A DNA stretch of 64,000 bases. Origin: Trichocoleus sp. (lineage in GTDB: Bacteria > Cyanobacteriota > Cyanobacteriia > Elainellales > Elainellaceae). The stretch spans positions 266,993-330,992 of the forward strand of contig DATNQD010000064.1 in assembly GCA_036702865.1 (NCBI GenBank), in the 5' to 3' direction. Below are positions 37,348 through 46,387 of this stretch, piece by piece. The notes under the pieces were generated by a model, which saw nothing but the letters and a program-made list of their open reading frames with translations, searched no databases and was not told the DNA's origin. The translations under genes were made by a program, and so were the position numbers. The number at the start of each line of letters is the position of its first letter. The stretch's first letter is position 1.

Positions 37348-38268
37348 ATGGATAAGTTTGACAGTATGCGTGCCTTTACTCAGGTAGTGGCTTCGGGTGG
37401 CTTTGCAGCAGCAGCAAGGGAAATGGGATTGTCGCGATCGACAGTCAACAAACTCGTAATCGGCTTAGAGAACGAACTGGGTGTACAACTGCTGCACCGC
37501 AGTACGCGAGTGGTGACTCCCACTGAGATGGGGTTGGCATTTTATGAGCGTTGCTTGGAAATTTTGGCAAGTTTGGAAGAGGCAGAACGATCGATTACCC
37601 AACTTCATGAAGAGCCGAGAGGACGGTTGCGCGTGAATGCTCCAATGTCCTTTGGCACAATCCATTTGGCTCCTGCTATAGCGGATTTTCTGGTGCAATA
37701 TCCCGAACTCCAGGTTCAACTCACCTTGAACGATCGCTTCATTGACCCGATCGAAGAAGGCTTTGATATCACAGTGCGAATTGCGAAACCCCAGGAGGCT
37801 GCAAGTTTGATTGTGCATCCGTTAACATTGGCTCCGCAGGTGCTCTGTGCTGCTCCAAGCTATCTGGCAACCCATGGAACTCCCACTCACCCCAAGGAGC
37901 TGCGCCACCATTCTTGCTTGCACTATGGTCAACTTATGATTGAGGATCGGTGGACGTTAATGGGACCAGACGGAGAACAAACGATCGCGATCAATGGGGT
38001 GCTGTGTTCTAACAATGGGGAAGTCCTCAAAGATGCAGCCGTTCGCGGATTGGGGATTACCCTGCTGCCGACGTTTATTGTGGGGCAAGAATTGCAACAG
38101 GGAAAGCTGCAAGTTGTTTTGGCTGCTTATCGTCCACCCGAACTGGTAATTTCTGTCATTTATCCAGTCAATCGTCATCTATCAACAAAGGTGCGGCTAC
38201 TGGTTGATTTCCTGCAACAACGGTTTGGTCATGAGCAAGGCATTCTTGACAGCAAACGTTTCTTGTAA
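37348..38268 (+). CDS. LysR-family transcriptional regulator
   Basis: 306 residues from [10 protein letters not shown]. The winged helix-turn-helix lies at 1-60 ([19 protein letters not shown]), and the substrate-binding domain follows. It is of the group with short segments [12 protein letters not shown] and HHSCLHYG, which often regulates a divergent oxidoreductase or pirin. The 3' end overlaps the amidase gene on the other strand by 72 bp. The pirin at 36515 is the likely target. Confidence 0.9.
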   Translation: MDKFDSMRAFTQVVASGGFAAAAREMGLSRSTVNKLVIGLENELGVQLLHRSTRVVTPTEMGLAFYERCLEILASLEEAERSITQLHEEPRGRLRVNAPMSFGTIHLAPAIADFLVQYPELQVQLTLNDRFIDPIEEGFDITVRIAKPQEAASLIVHPLTLAPQVLCAAPSYLATHGTPTHPKELRHHSCLHYGQLMIEDRWTLMGPDGEQTIAINGVLCSNNGEVLKDAAVRGLGITLLPTFIVGQELQQGKLQVVLAAYRPPELVISVIYPVNRHLSTKVRLLVDFLQQRFGHEQGILDSKRFL

Positions 38269-39630
38269 CCCATAAGCAAACTGAAGCATTGCTGCCTCAC
38301 CTCGCGGTTTACCAATGAGTTGCATCCCAATGGGCAAACCAGAAGATGTCCAACCACAAGGAATAGAAACGCTGGGTAGACCTGTTAAGGAGATGGTATA
38401 GGTGATCGCTAAATAATCAATCATATTTCGCAGCGGCGTTTGATTAATCTCCAAAATTTCACCTTGAGTGTGTAAGTAAGGAGGAATACTGGCGCTTACC
38501 GTTGCAAGAATGTCATAGTCTTCAAAGAACTTCAAAAAATTGAGATAAAGGCGATCGCGCTCTGCTTCAGCTTGAAGAAGCTCTGTGGCTGAAATATTCG
38601 CTCCCCGTTCCACATTCCAGCGAACGCTTTCGGATAATAAATCACGATGCTGCTCATAATGCTGTTTTTGTTTGTGATGTAAGGTAGCAGCTCGGATCGT
38701 TTCAAAAGCAAATTGCGCCATTGAACAGTCAGGATGAGTTTCGGTGATCTGTGCACAAACAGGGGAGATTTGGGCGATCGATTGACGAAACACAGCTTCC
38801 ACTTCTCGATCGATCACAGCAATGCCCAGATTGGGACTAAAACCAACTCGAAGGGAATTGCCCGATGCCATCGAGAAATTAGGTATCTTCCAAGATTCGC
38901 TGCCGATGGAAATGGGGTCGCGCCAATCTTCTCCTGCCATCACAGACAGCATGAGTGCCGCATCTTCAACGTTACGCGCCAGAATTCCATCGGTTTCCAG
39001 AGAATCCCGCAGTAAGGGTTTGCGTCGTCGAGGAATGCGTCCGGCAGAAGGGCGGAGTCCCACAATGCCACAGAAGCTCGCCGGAGTGCGAACAGAGCCA
39101 CCCATATCGGTTCCCTGCGCTAGATGCCCCATTCCCATTGCGACAGCAACGGCTGCTCCTCCACTGGAACCTCCAGAACTGCGATCGGGGTCGTAAGGGT
39201 TTGCGGTAGGCCCGTATAAAGCATTGGTGCAGTGCGCTCCCATCCCAAACTCTGGCGTGTTAGTTTTGCCGATCAAAATCCCTCCCGCTGCCCGTAGACG
39301 AGCCACACAGAGTTCATCTTGCTGCGGTACATTGTCTTTGTAGATCAGCGAACCAAAGGTCGTTCGGACATCGGCAGTCGGCGTTAAATCCTTCACCGTG
39401 AATGGTACGCCATGCAGCACGCCAACAGCTTCTCCCCGATCGATCGCTGCATCAGCACGGATTGCTTCTGCTTCAGCCCGTTTGCGACAGAGCGTGATCA
39501 TGGCTTTGAGGCGATCGTTGTGTCGATCAATTTGATCAAAGCAGGCAGCAACAGCATCAATTGATCGAATTTGTTGGCTATGAATCGCACGGGCGAGTTC
39601 TGTGGCAGATAGCTGATGAATTGCCGTCAT
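38197..39630 (-). CDS. Amidase signature family hydrolase (copy 1)
   Basis: 477 residues. The Ser-cisSer-Lys triad is complete: K80 (PFTVKDLT), S155 ([10 protein letters not shown]) and nucleophile S179 ([16 protein letters not shown]), with spacings of 75 and 24 as in fatty acid amide hydrolase. The family hydrolyses amides, ureido acids or allophanate; the substrate is unknown. It overlaps the isomerase-like gene by 4 bp (ATGA) and is last in the minus-strand operon running from the transporter. Only about 35 % similar by eye to the second amidase, so the two probably have different substrates. Confidence 0.88.
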   Translation of the reverse strand: MTAIHQLSATELARAIHSQQIRSIDAVAACFDQIDRHNDRLKAMITLCRKRAEAEAIRADAAIDRGEAVGVLHGVPFTVKDLTPTADVRTTFGSLIYKDNVPQQDELCVARLRAAGGILIGKTNTPEFGMGAHCTNALYGPTANPYDPDRSSGGSSGGAAVAVAMGMGHLAQGTDMGGSVRTPASFCGIVGLRPSAGRIPRRRKPLLRDSLETDGILARNVEDAALMLSVMAGEDWRDPISIGSESWKIPNFSMASGNSLRVGFSPNLGIAVIDREVEAVFRQSIAQISPVCAQITETHPDCSMAQFAFETIRAATLHHKQKQHYEQHRDLLSESVRWNVERGANISATELLQAEAERDRLYLNFLKFFEDYDILATVSASIPPYLHTQGEILEINQTPLRNMIDYLAITYTISLTGLPSVSIPCGWTSSGLPIGMQLIGKPRGEAAMLQFAYGLQETFAVKNALLMTKPLLQEINQ

Positions 39631-40376
39631 ACTTGCGTCAACACAGGCTGCTGGGATTCAGTAAACAACCGTCCCCACCCCTTTACAACCATCGGATCAA
39701 CCCCCGCTATTTTCAGGGATTTCCAGACGGCTGCTGCAATCGTGTCATAAATCGGAATGCCCAATTCCTGTTCAAGCTCATCCACGAGCGGTGCGGCTTG
39801 TAAGTTGGTACAGAAGGTCACGATCGCTTCAGGTTGTTTTTGAGCAACTGCTCGAATCATCGAAGTAATTTGATCGGCTGTGACTTCTGAGAAGGAAAAG
39901 TTTACTGATAGATTGAGATGCTGTTCTGCAACACAATGAAAGCCTTCTGTAGCAAAGTTAGCAATGGTGCGTTCCTGCACGTCATCCAGGTAAGGCGTGA
40001 CTAAAGCAAAATTATGGATCTGACGATCGCGCAAAATTTCTGCAATTGCCAGAACTGAGGTCGTTGCTGGAATTCCGGTGGTGTTGGTAATTTCCCGGCA
40101 AAGCTGAACATCTGCATCAAATCCTAACCAACCCGCAGAAGTTCCGTTCCAGGCAATTACGTCTACTTTTGCATCGGCTAAAAGCTGAGCGGCATTGATC
40201 AAAGGCGCATTGTCAAACTGTTCTAACGCCTGCTGGCGCAGCGAAATTTCGGTCACGCGAAACCGTCCAAAATGGGCAGATACATTTGGTAATTGGGCAA
40301 CCATTGCACTGGTAACAGGTTCCAGGACGGTATTCGAAGAAGGGGTTAACATTCCTAAAAGGGTACGCTTCGTCAT
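39627..40376 (-). CDS. Asp/Glu racemase superfamily protein, maleate-isomerase/arylmalonate-decarboxylase-like
   Basis: 249 residues. The N-terminus LGMLTPSSNTVLEP is typical of maleate isomerase and arylmalonate decarboxylase. Racemases and maleate isomerase use two cysteines. Here the first position is glycine (G78 in AWNGTSAGW), while the second cysteine is kept (C189 in VTFCTN). This single-cysteine pattern is that of arylmalonate decarboxylase (Gly74, Cys188 in the Bordetella enzyme). The reaction may therefore be decarboxylation or isomerisation rather than racemisation. It sits between two amidase genes with 4 bp overlap on one side, so it probably acts on their product or precursor. 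Confidence 0.8.
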   Translation of the reverse strand: MTKRTLLGMLTPSSNTVLEPVTSAMVAQLPNVSAHFGRFRVTEISLRQQALEQFDNAPLINAAQLLADAKVDVIAWNGTSAGWLGFDADVQLCREITNTTGIPATTSVLAIAEILRDRQIHNFALVTPYLDDVQERTIANFATEGFHCVAEQHLNLSVNFSFSEVTADQITSMIRAVAQKQPEAIVTFCTNLQAAPLVDELEQELGIPIYDTIAAAVWKSLKIAGVDPMVVKGWGRLFTESQQPVLTQV

Positions 40377-40408
40377 TCACAAACCTCCATGTAATTGGTT
40401 GATTGCTA

Positions 40409-41773
40409 TCATCTTGGGTTCAAAACTTGTTGATTTTGGGGAACATGAGTAAGACTTTGCAGCGACAGACATTTCATTGCCCAATCTGCGATCGCCAGTA
40501 AATTCCAGTCGCCTAACCGTTGCCCTACTAATTGAATTCCCAGCGGTAAGCCGTTCGCTGCGGTTCCAGCAGGAATGCTGATGGCAGGTAGCCCACAGAG
40601 CGTCCAGAGGGCACAAAAGATCGGAGAACCCGTATTCTCTAATCCTTGGGGAGCAGTTCCAGTCGTGACGGGTGTGAGGATGGCATCATAGTCCGCCCAG
40701 AGCTGGTCTAGGATCACGTTATAGCGGATTGCAGCTTGACGAGCCTTAGCATGGGCGATCGCAGGCATCGTTCGTCCCTGTTCAATGATTTGGCGGAGTT
40801 TATCAGACATTTGATCAGCATGGCGATCGTAATCTGCACCATGATGGGTTGCCATGCCAACAGCAGATAGCACACTGATATGCTCAAAGCAGGCATCAAA
40901 TTCAGACGGTAAATTGACTTCTGTAATCATCGCGCCTGCCTTCATGAGCGCTGAAATACTGTGCAACAACGCTCGTTCTGCCTCCGGTTCAATTTGCGAC
41001 CAGTAGGGGGATAGAACCAGCGCAAATTTGGGAGGACGTTGAGATCCTGAAGCTGGAACCAGAACCTCATGACAGTCTGGATCACGATGATCAACAATCG
41101 CTAAAACATTCAACACTCGCGAAATATCGGCAACACTGCGAGCAAAAAATCCAACGTGATCGAGTTCTTGGCTGCCAAGCATAACGCCATAGCGTGAAAT
41201 CACACCAAAACTGGGCTTAAAGCCGACGATTCCACAGTAAGCAGCAGGACGCAGAATCGACCCCACCATTTGAGTCCCGATCGCCACAGGCACCATATTA
41301 TCTGCAACCGCAGCAGCAGATCCGCTGGAACTTGCACCCGGCGTGTGTTCTAAATGATGAGGATTACGGGTCTTACCAGGACGGGCGATCGCATATTCGC
41401 TTGTCACTGTTTTCCCTAAAATAATCGCACCTGCTGAACGTAACCGCTCAACAACGGCTGCCTCATAATTAAACTGCTGATCCGCATAAATGGGAGTTCC
41501 CCACCGCGTTGGCATATCGATGGTTGCAACTGTATCTTTGATGCCGATTGGAATACCATGCAAGGGCTTTAAATGCTTCCCTCTGGCTTGCGCGACATTC
41601 AGCCTTTTAGCGATTTGAAAGGCATCATTGAGATTGAGATATTCCCAAGCCTCCACATCTGCTTGTCGTTCAGCAATCCGTTCTAAGCACGATTGCAGTA
41701 ATTCAACCGCTGATAGTTTTCTTTGTTGAATAAACTTTAGAGCTTGCGTAGCTGTGAGGTGATGGCTCAGCAT
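40409..41773 (-). CDS. Amidase signature family hydrolase (copy 2)
   Basis: 454 residues. Catalytic K79 (GIPIGIKDT), S148 (PGASSSGSAA) and S172 (GTQMVGSILRPAAYCG) are present, the last in the GTQxxGSxxRP form seen in AtzF-like and indoleacetamide-type amidases. Function could be hydrolysis of an allophanate-, ureido- or carbamoyl-type amide. It follows the HIU-hydrolase-like gene by 46 bp and precedes the isomerase-like gene by 32 bp, in one operon. Substrate unknown. Confidence 0.88.
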   Translation of the reverse strand: MLSHHLTATQALKFIQQRKLSAVELLQSCLERIAERQADVEAWEYLNLNDAFQIAKRLNVAQARGKHLKPLHGIPIGIKDTVATIDMPTRWGTPIYADQQFNYEAAVVERLRSAGAIILGKTVTSEYAIARPGKTRNPHHLEHTPGASSSGSAAAVADNMVPVAIGTQMVGSILRPAAYCGIVGFKPSFGVISRYGVMLGSQELDHVGFFARSVADISRVLNVLAIVDHRDPDCHEVLVPASGSQRPPKFALVLSPYWSQIEPEAERALLHSISALMKAGAMITEVNLPSEFDACFEHISVLSAVGMATHHGADYDRHADQMSDKLRQIIEQGRTMPAIAHAKARQAAIRYNVILDQLWADYDAILTPVTTGTAPQGLENTGSPIFCALWTLCGLPAISIPAGTAANGLPLGIQLVGQRLGDWNLLAIADWAMKCLSLQSLTHVPQNQQVLNPR

Positions 41774-41819
41774 AGGATATCAAGCCATATTTAGTTAACT
41801 TGAATGCTGTAACCTGACA

Positions 41820-42173
41820 TCATCCACCTCGGAACAATGAGAACCCCCACGGGGATACTTTCAACGGCAAGTGGTAATGTTGCTCCACATCGCCAATGCC
41901 AAACCGAAAAGGAACAACATCGAGAAATGGGGTATCAGGGAAGGAATAGCCAAGCTGGCGGTAGAAATCACCGATGTAGAACACTACTTCATAAACGCCA
42001 CGATCGCACCCCTTTCCTTCCACAATGGGATGATCGAGAAGCCCTTTGCCAGACAGGACTCCAGCAGCGATCGGTTGAGCAGGTTCGCTGATGCTGAAGA
42101 TTTCTACCTTCATTCCTACAGCAGGTAATCCGCGCGTTACATCCACAACATGAACTGAAATTCCACCCGCCAT
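41820..42173 (-). CDS. 5-Hydroxyisourate hydrolase-like (transthyretin-related) protein lacking catalytic residues
   Basis: 117 residues, the usual family length, with the N-terminal HVVD (His8) and the HYHLPL histidine kept. Where true HIU hydrolases have Gly-Arg (DGRTD), this copy has GLLD, so the catalytic arginine is leucine (about residue 46). The C-terminal YRGS signature is FRGG. Two of the defining catalytic features are gone. It may be inactive, act as a binding protein as transthyretin does, or use another substrate. It lies between the permease and amidase genes in the minus-strand operon. Confidence 0.82.
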   Translation of the reverse strand: MAGGISVHVVDVTRGLPAVGMKVEIFSISEPAQPIAAGVLSGKGLLDHPIVEGKGCDRGVYEVVFYIGDFYRQLGYSFPDTPFLDVVPFRFGIGDVEQHYHLPLKVSPWGFSLFRGG

Positions 42174-42325
42174 GACAGCTGTTTACCTCGATAAACTGAT
42201 CATTGAACTGATCATTCGTAAGGGCGAAGCGTTTGCAGCAGAAATTTAGGTCTCAATTAAAATCTAAGTTTCAATTAACATCGCGCAAATACTTGGCTCC
42301 TACGAGTATTCGTTGCGATCGCCCC

Positions 42326-43180
42326 TTACTCAGCTTTAACCAAAAACTTAGATAAGCCCGAAACCCGTTCCATCAAGATCATGAGAATCGCTGTAAATAA
42401 AATCAGAATCCCCGAAACTGCTGCTGCCCGGACATCTAAATCATTTTCAATCATTGACCACATCCGAATTGGCAAAACCTCAGTTCTCGCATCAGACAAA
42501 AACAGAGATACCGTAATATTGTCGAATGAACTCAAGAATGCCATAAACGAGCCAGTGATCACGCCCTGTTTAATCAGCGGTAACGTGACATGAAAAAACG
42601 TGTAGACAGGAGTTGCTCCCAAAACGGTTGACGCTTCTCGGAGAACATTTCCAAGCTGGGTGAGGCTGGCGAGCGTGGTTCTGACAATATAGGGAATACA
42701 AATCACGATATGGCTGATCACCAACGTCGTAATCGATAGCCGAATACCAATCAGGTTAAAGAAGGATAGCATTCCTAACCCCACCGCAATTCCCGGTAAA
42801 GCAAGCGGAGACATCACCAGAGCATCCATGGCTGCAACCCAACGCGCTCGACTGCCTGCCATTGCCAACGATGCACAAACACCCAGCACAACACAGCCGA
42901 TCGTGGTCAATAAGGCGACCTGAAAGCTAGTGGCTGCCGCTGTCCATAACTCTGGATAGTCCAGCAACGCCGAATACCACTGCAACGAAAAACCAGGTGG
43001 TGGAAATCGTAGCGTTCGGGCAGAACTGAAGGAAGAAATCAATACAATAACAGTGGGAAGGGTAAGCACTGCCAGACTGAAAAAGGCAATTCCCCAAATG
43101 ACCCATTGAAAAGAGAGGCGATCGAGCTTCGTTAAGTTACGAGAATTGGATCGAACAACCGTTGATGAAGTGACTGACAT
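42326..43180 (-). CDS. ABC transporter permease, PotC-like
   Basis: 284 residues with six predicted helices and the EAA loop REASTVLGATPVYTFFHVTLPLI in part (REASTVLGATPVYTFF). It belongs to the spermidine/putrescine (PotC) type. It begins 10 bp after the other permease gene and pairs with it in the membrane. The substrate class of this family spans polyamines, small amides, iron and organic acids, so import of an amide or ureide here rests on context alone. Confidence 0.9.
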   Translation of the reverse strand: MSVTSSTVVRSNSRNLTKLDRLSFQWVIWGIAFFSLAVLTLPTVIVLISSFSSARTLRFPPPGFSLQWYSALLDYPELWTAAATSFQVALLTTIGCVVLGVCASLAMAGSRARWVAAMDALVMSPLALPGIAVGLGMLSFFNLIGIRLSITTLVISHIVICIPYIVRTTLASLTQLGNVLREASTVLGATPVYTFFHVTLPLIKQGVITGSFMAFLSSFDNITVSLFLSDARTEVLPIRMWSMIENDLDVRAAAVSGILILFTAILMILMERVSGLSKFLVKAE

Positions 43181-43190
43181 AGGTAAACTC

Positions 43191-44036
43191 CTAGCGAATG
43201 TAGGTTTGGCTTCTCTGCCCTAAAGCACTCAGTCCAAACACAATAATCAAAACCATTGCTAATAGAATGGCTGACACTGCAGCAGCAAATGGACCGTTCA
43301 GCAACACAACACCTTGCTGATAAATCAACGTTGGCATATACATAATTTGCCCACCCCCGATGATAGAAGGAGTGACAAAAGAACTCACGGTCAGCGCAAA
43401 CACCAGCAAACAACCGGAGATAATACCGGGTAGAGTCAGCGGAAAGATAATCTTCCAGAAGGTGCGCCATGCACCACCGCCCAAACTCTCGGAAGCTGCT
43501 GCCAAGCGAGGATCAATTTGGGAAATTGAGGCAATAATCGGCAGAATCATCAGCGGCAGTTGAATCTGGGTCATGGCGATCGCCACACCATGATGGGTAA
43601 ACAGCAGCTTGACTGGTTCTTGAATGATGCCCAGGTTTTGCAGGAGGGAGTTGACCAATCCTTGCTTACCCAAAATCACTACCCATCCAAAAGTACGCAC
43701 GACTGCGCTAGTTAGCAGAGGCAGCAGAATCAAAAACGTTAAAATGCCTTTCCACTTTGCCGGAGCATTGACATAGAAATAGGCAACGGGATACCCAAAA
43801 ATCAAACAGCCCAGCGTTACCTGTATCCCTAGCCCAAAGGTATCAGTCAAGACTTTAACGTTGACCGACTCACGAAAAAACTCCCAATATTGGGCGAGAG
43901 AAAAACCACCCGATGCAGATTGCACACTGGTTGCCAGCAGAATGGCTAACGGTGCAACATAAAACAGATGTAAAAAGAGGGCTAACGGCAACGCCAATTG
44001 CCATTCACGCGGTGAAAATAACTGTGCAGCCTTCAT
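43191..44036 (-). CDS. ABC transporter permease, PotB-like
   Basis: 281 residues, six helices, EAA loop visible in AASESLGGGAWRTFWKIIFPLTLPG in part (AASESLGGGAWRTFWKI). Partner of the PotC-like permease. It starts 15 bp after the stop of the second binding protein gene. Together they form the channel of an importer driven by the ATPase at 46388. Confidence 0.9.
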   Translation of the reverse strand: MKAAQLFSPREWQLALPLALFLHLFYVAPLAILLATSVQSASGGFSLAQYWEFFRESVNVKVLTDTFGLGIQVTLGCLIFGYPVAYFYVNAPAKWKGILTFLILLPLLTSAVVRTFGWVVILGKQGLVNSLLQNLGIIQEPVKLLFTHHGVAIAMTQIQLPLMILPIIASISQIDPRLAAASESLGGGAWRTFWKIIFPLTLPGIISGCLLVFALTVSSFVTPSIIGGGQIMYMPTLIYQQGVVLLNGPFAAAVSAILLAMVLIIVFGLSALGQRSQTYIR

Positions 44037-44051
44037 TTCAAATTCCCCTCA

Positions 44052-45176
44052 TTAGGCTTGAACGGTCTTATCAAATTGCTCAACCCACTCCGTTCGATGC
44101 TTATTAATCGTTGCCCAATCGAGGAATTCTAGTCTGGCGAAGATCTCATCCAGGTTTTTGCCTAGCTTTTGGGCGATCGCTTCTGGAATTGCCACATTTT
44201 TGTTTGTGGGCAAAACCGCATTCATCTCAACCATCTTGGTTTGCACATCTGTACTGATAGCAGTGTCGATGTAAGCTGCCACTAAGTCCAAACTGGCTGA
44301 TGGGCTTTTCACAATACTCATCATCGGAGTCAGGGCAAATCCACCTTCTTTCGGCATCACCCAATCGATATCCACTCCTTTTGATTGGAGCAACTTGACG
44401 CTATTCAAATCATGAGGCGCAATATCGACTTCCCCCTGTTGAAATAGCGTGATTAATGCTCCTGCGTTGGCAACCACCCCCGCCAAATTAGGGGCTAACT
44501 CTTTGACAGCCTTAAAGGCAGGTTCCAGGTTCTCAACGCTGCCGCCTCGCATCTGGGCAATCTTCTGCATGAACCCGATCGTGTGATTGTTCTTCATCGC
44601 CATCAGAGCAACCCGCCCTTTGTACTTCGCATCCCAGAGGTCTGCCCAGGAAGTGGGTGGAGTTGTAATCACCTTCGGGTTATAGGCAATCCCGACTGCC
44701 TGCACTCCAATTAAAGGACCCCAGGTATCCTGGCTCTGAAACCGCTCCGCGAGTTCACCGTAGTTCTTCAAACGATCGACTGGCAGCTTTTGAAACAGTT
44801 CCTCTTTCGGTGCGCCTTCAAATACGCCCGAATCTAAAGAGACGACATCAAAAGGAGGGCTGTTCGGAGAGGCTTTCAGCTTCGCCACCTGATCCGCAGA
44901 AACCAGTGGCACCAGCGCCGCCTCAGCACTAGCAGATGTACTAAATGCAGGGATTAGAACATTCCGGTTAAACTGCTCCCATGAACCAGGCAGGGTAGTA
45001 GCAATCAACTTTCCGCCCGCTGTTCCACCTCCCGTAGAACTGGTAGCCGTAGTTGAGCTGTCTGCTGTACTTGCATTGGGGCTAGCACAACCCTTCAAAA
45101 CCAAGCCTGCTCCCGTAAACAAACTCGCTCCCAACATCGCACGACGACTCATGCGAATCATTTCTCGATTCGACAT
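44052..45176 (-). CDS. ABC transporter substrate-binding lipoprotein, PotD-like (second copy)
   Basis: 374 residues. Signal: twin-arginine RRAMLGAS and lipobox (VLKGC, Cys about 29). Mature domain is the bilobal PotD/periplasmic binding fold with GGKLIATTLPGSWEQ and ITTPPTSWADLWD. It is a close paralogue of the protein at 45241-46332 (shared PPTSWADLW, AFKAVKELAPNLA, LFQQGEVDIAPH). A binding protein pair with one transporter suggests two related ligands. Which ligand is unknown. Confidence 0.9.
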   Translation of the reverse strand: MSNREMIRMSRRAMLGASLFTGAGLVLKGCASPNASTADSSTTATSSTGGGTAGGKLIATTLPGSWEQFNRNVLIPAFSTSASAEAALVPLVSADQVAKLKASPNSPPFDVVSLDSGVFEGAPKEELFQKLPVDRLKNYGELAERFQSQDTWGPLIGVQAVGIAYNPKVITTPPTSWADLWDAKYKGRVALMAMKNNHTIGFMQKIAQMRGGSVENLEPAFKAVKELAPNLAGVVANAGALITLFQQGEVDIAPHDLNSVKLLQSKGVDIDWVMPKEGGFALTPMMSIVKSPSASLDLVAAYIDTAISTDVQTKMVEMNAVLPTNKNVAIPEAIAQKLGKNLDEIFARLEFLDWATINKHRTEWVEQFDKTVQA

Positions 45177-45240
45177 TACAGTAATTCCTTTTCAAAAAAT
45201 GCGATCGCACCGTTACACCAAGTCTTCTAAATAGTGTCTT

Positions 45241-46332
45241 CTAAACAGTGACTTCCTTATTGAATCGCTCAATCCACTCAGAACGATTTTTGCTGATTGT
45301 TGCCCAGTCCTGATAAATATACTTCTCGTAGTCATCAAATGTCTTGGCAATCTTTTCTGCCAAAATTCCCGTTAGTGGTGCGTTCTTGTTCACGGGTGCA
45401 ATGAAATAAGGTTCAGTTGCCATCGCAGTTTGAACTTCAGTACTGAGGGCAGCATCGATATAGGCAGTTGCCAGATCAACGCTGGAAACCGGATTCTTCA
45501 CCACATGCATTGAAGCACCAAACGCATAGCTGCCTTCCTTCGGAATCACCCAATCCACATCAATTCCCTTACTTTGGAGGAGGGCAATACTGCTGAGGTT
45601 ATGTGGCGCAATATCGATCTCGCCCTGTTGAAAGAGAGTACCAAGCGCACCAAGGTTAGGCGCGATCGCAGCCAGGTTTGGCAACAGTTCTTTAACCGCC
45701 TTGAACGCAGGTTCCAGATTTGCCTCACTGCCGCCATGCATCTTAGCAATTTCCACCATCCAACCTGTGCCTAACGTGCTGCTCATATTCGTGATGCCAA
45801 CACGCCCTTTGTATTCAGGCTTCCAGAGGTCAGCCCAAGAAGTAGGAGGGGTGGTAATTTTTTTAGGGTTGTAGGCAATCCCGACAAACTGTAGTCCGAT
45901 AATGGGTCCCCAGTCACCCCCTCCAGACTTTTGATAGCGCGGCAGAACGTCTTTAAAATTCTTGGACACATTGGCTGGAAATGTCTGTAGGATCTGCTCT
46001 TTTGGAGCCGTAATCAGCGGACCTGGATCAAGAATTGCCACATCAAAGGGAGAATTGGCACCCGCCGCTTGCAAACGAGCCACTTGATCTACCGCAAACA
46101 TCGGCACGAGTGTCACACTTGCCCCAGTTGCTTTCTGAAAAGCAGGCACTAAGATTTTGCGATGGGCATCTTCCCAGTTCCCCTGATACGTTGCTGCTAC
46201 GAGCTTTCCACCCTGAGATGAACTACTGTCACCTGCTGTAGACTGGCTAGTGCAAGCACCCAGACCTGCCAGAGTTACACCCGTTGCAAAGCTTGCGCCC
46301 AGAAATGTACGGCGCTTCATCCGGTAATCCAT
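45241..46332 (-). CDS. ABC transporter substrate-binding lipoprotein, PotD-like (first copy)
   Basis: 363 residues. Twin-arginine RRTFLGAS and lipobox (GLGAC, Cys about 27) at the N-terminus. The first ATG is kept because a GAGG ribosome-binding site precedes it. The fold and core motifs match its neighbour (PPTSWADLW, LFQQGEIDIAPHNLSS). It lies 64 bp upstream of its paralogue and 55 bp after the ATPase gene. The tandem pair looks like a local duplication that has diverged. Confidence 0.9.
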   Translation of the reverse strand: MDYRMKRRTFLGASFATGVTLAGLGACTSQSTAGDSSSSQGGKLVAATYQGNWEDAHRKILVPAFQKATGASVTLVPMFAVDQVARLQAAGANSPFDVAILDPGPLITAPKEQILQTFPANVSKNFKDVLPRYQKSGGGDWGPIIGLQFVGIAYNPKKITTPPTSWADLWKPEYKGRVGITNMSSTLGTGWMVEIAKMHGGSEANLEPAFKAVKELLPNLAAIAPNLGALGTLFQQGEIDIAPHNLSSIALLQSKGIDVDWVIPKEGSYAFGASMHVVKNPVSSVDLATAYIDAALSTEVQTAMATEPYFIAPVNKNAPLTGILAEKIAKTFDDYEKYIYQDWATISKNRSEWIERFNKEVTV

Positions 46333-46387
46333 ACGTTAAAACCTCTGAGAACGGTAAGTAGTTTAGAAAAGATGGCAACGATCGCTC

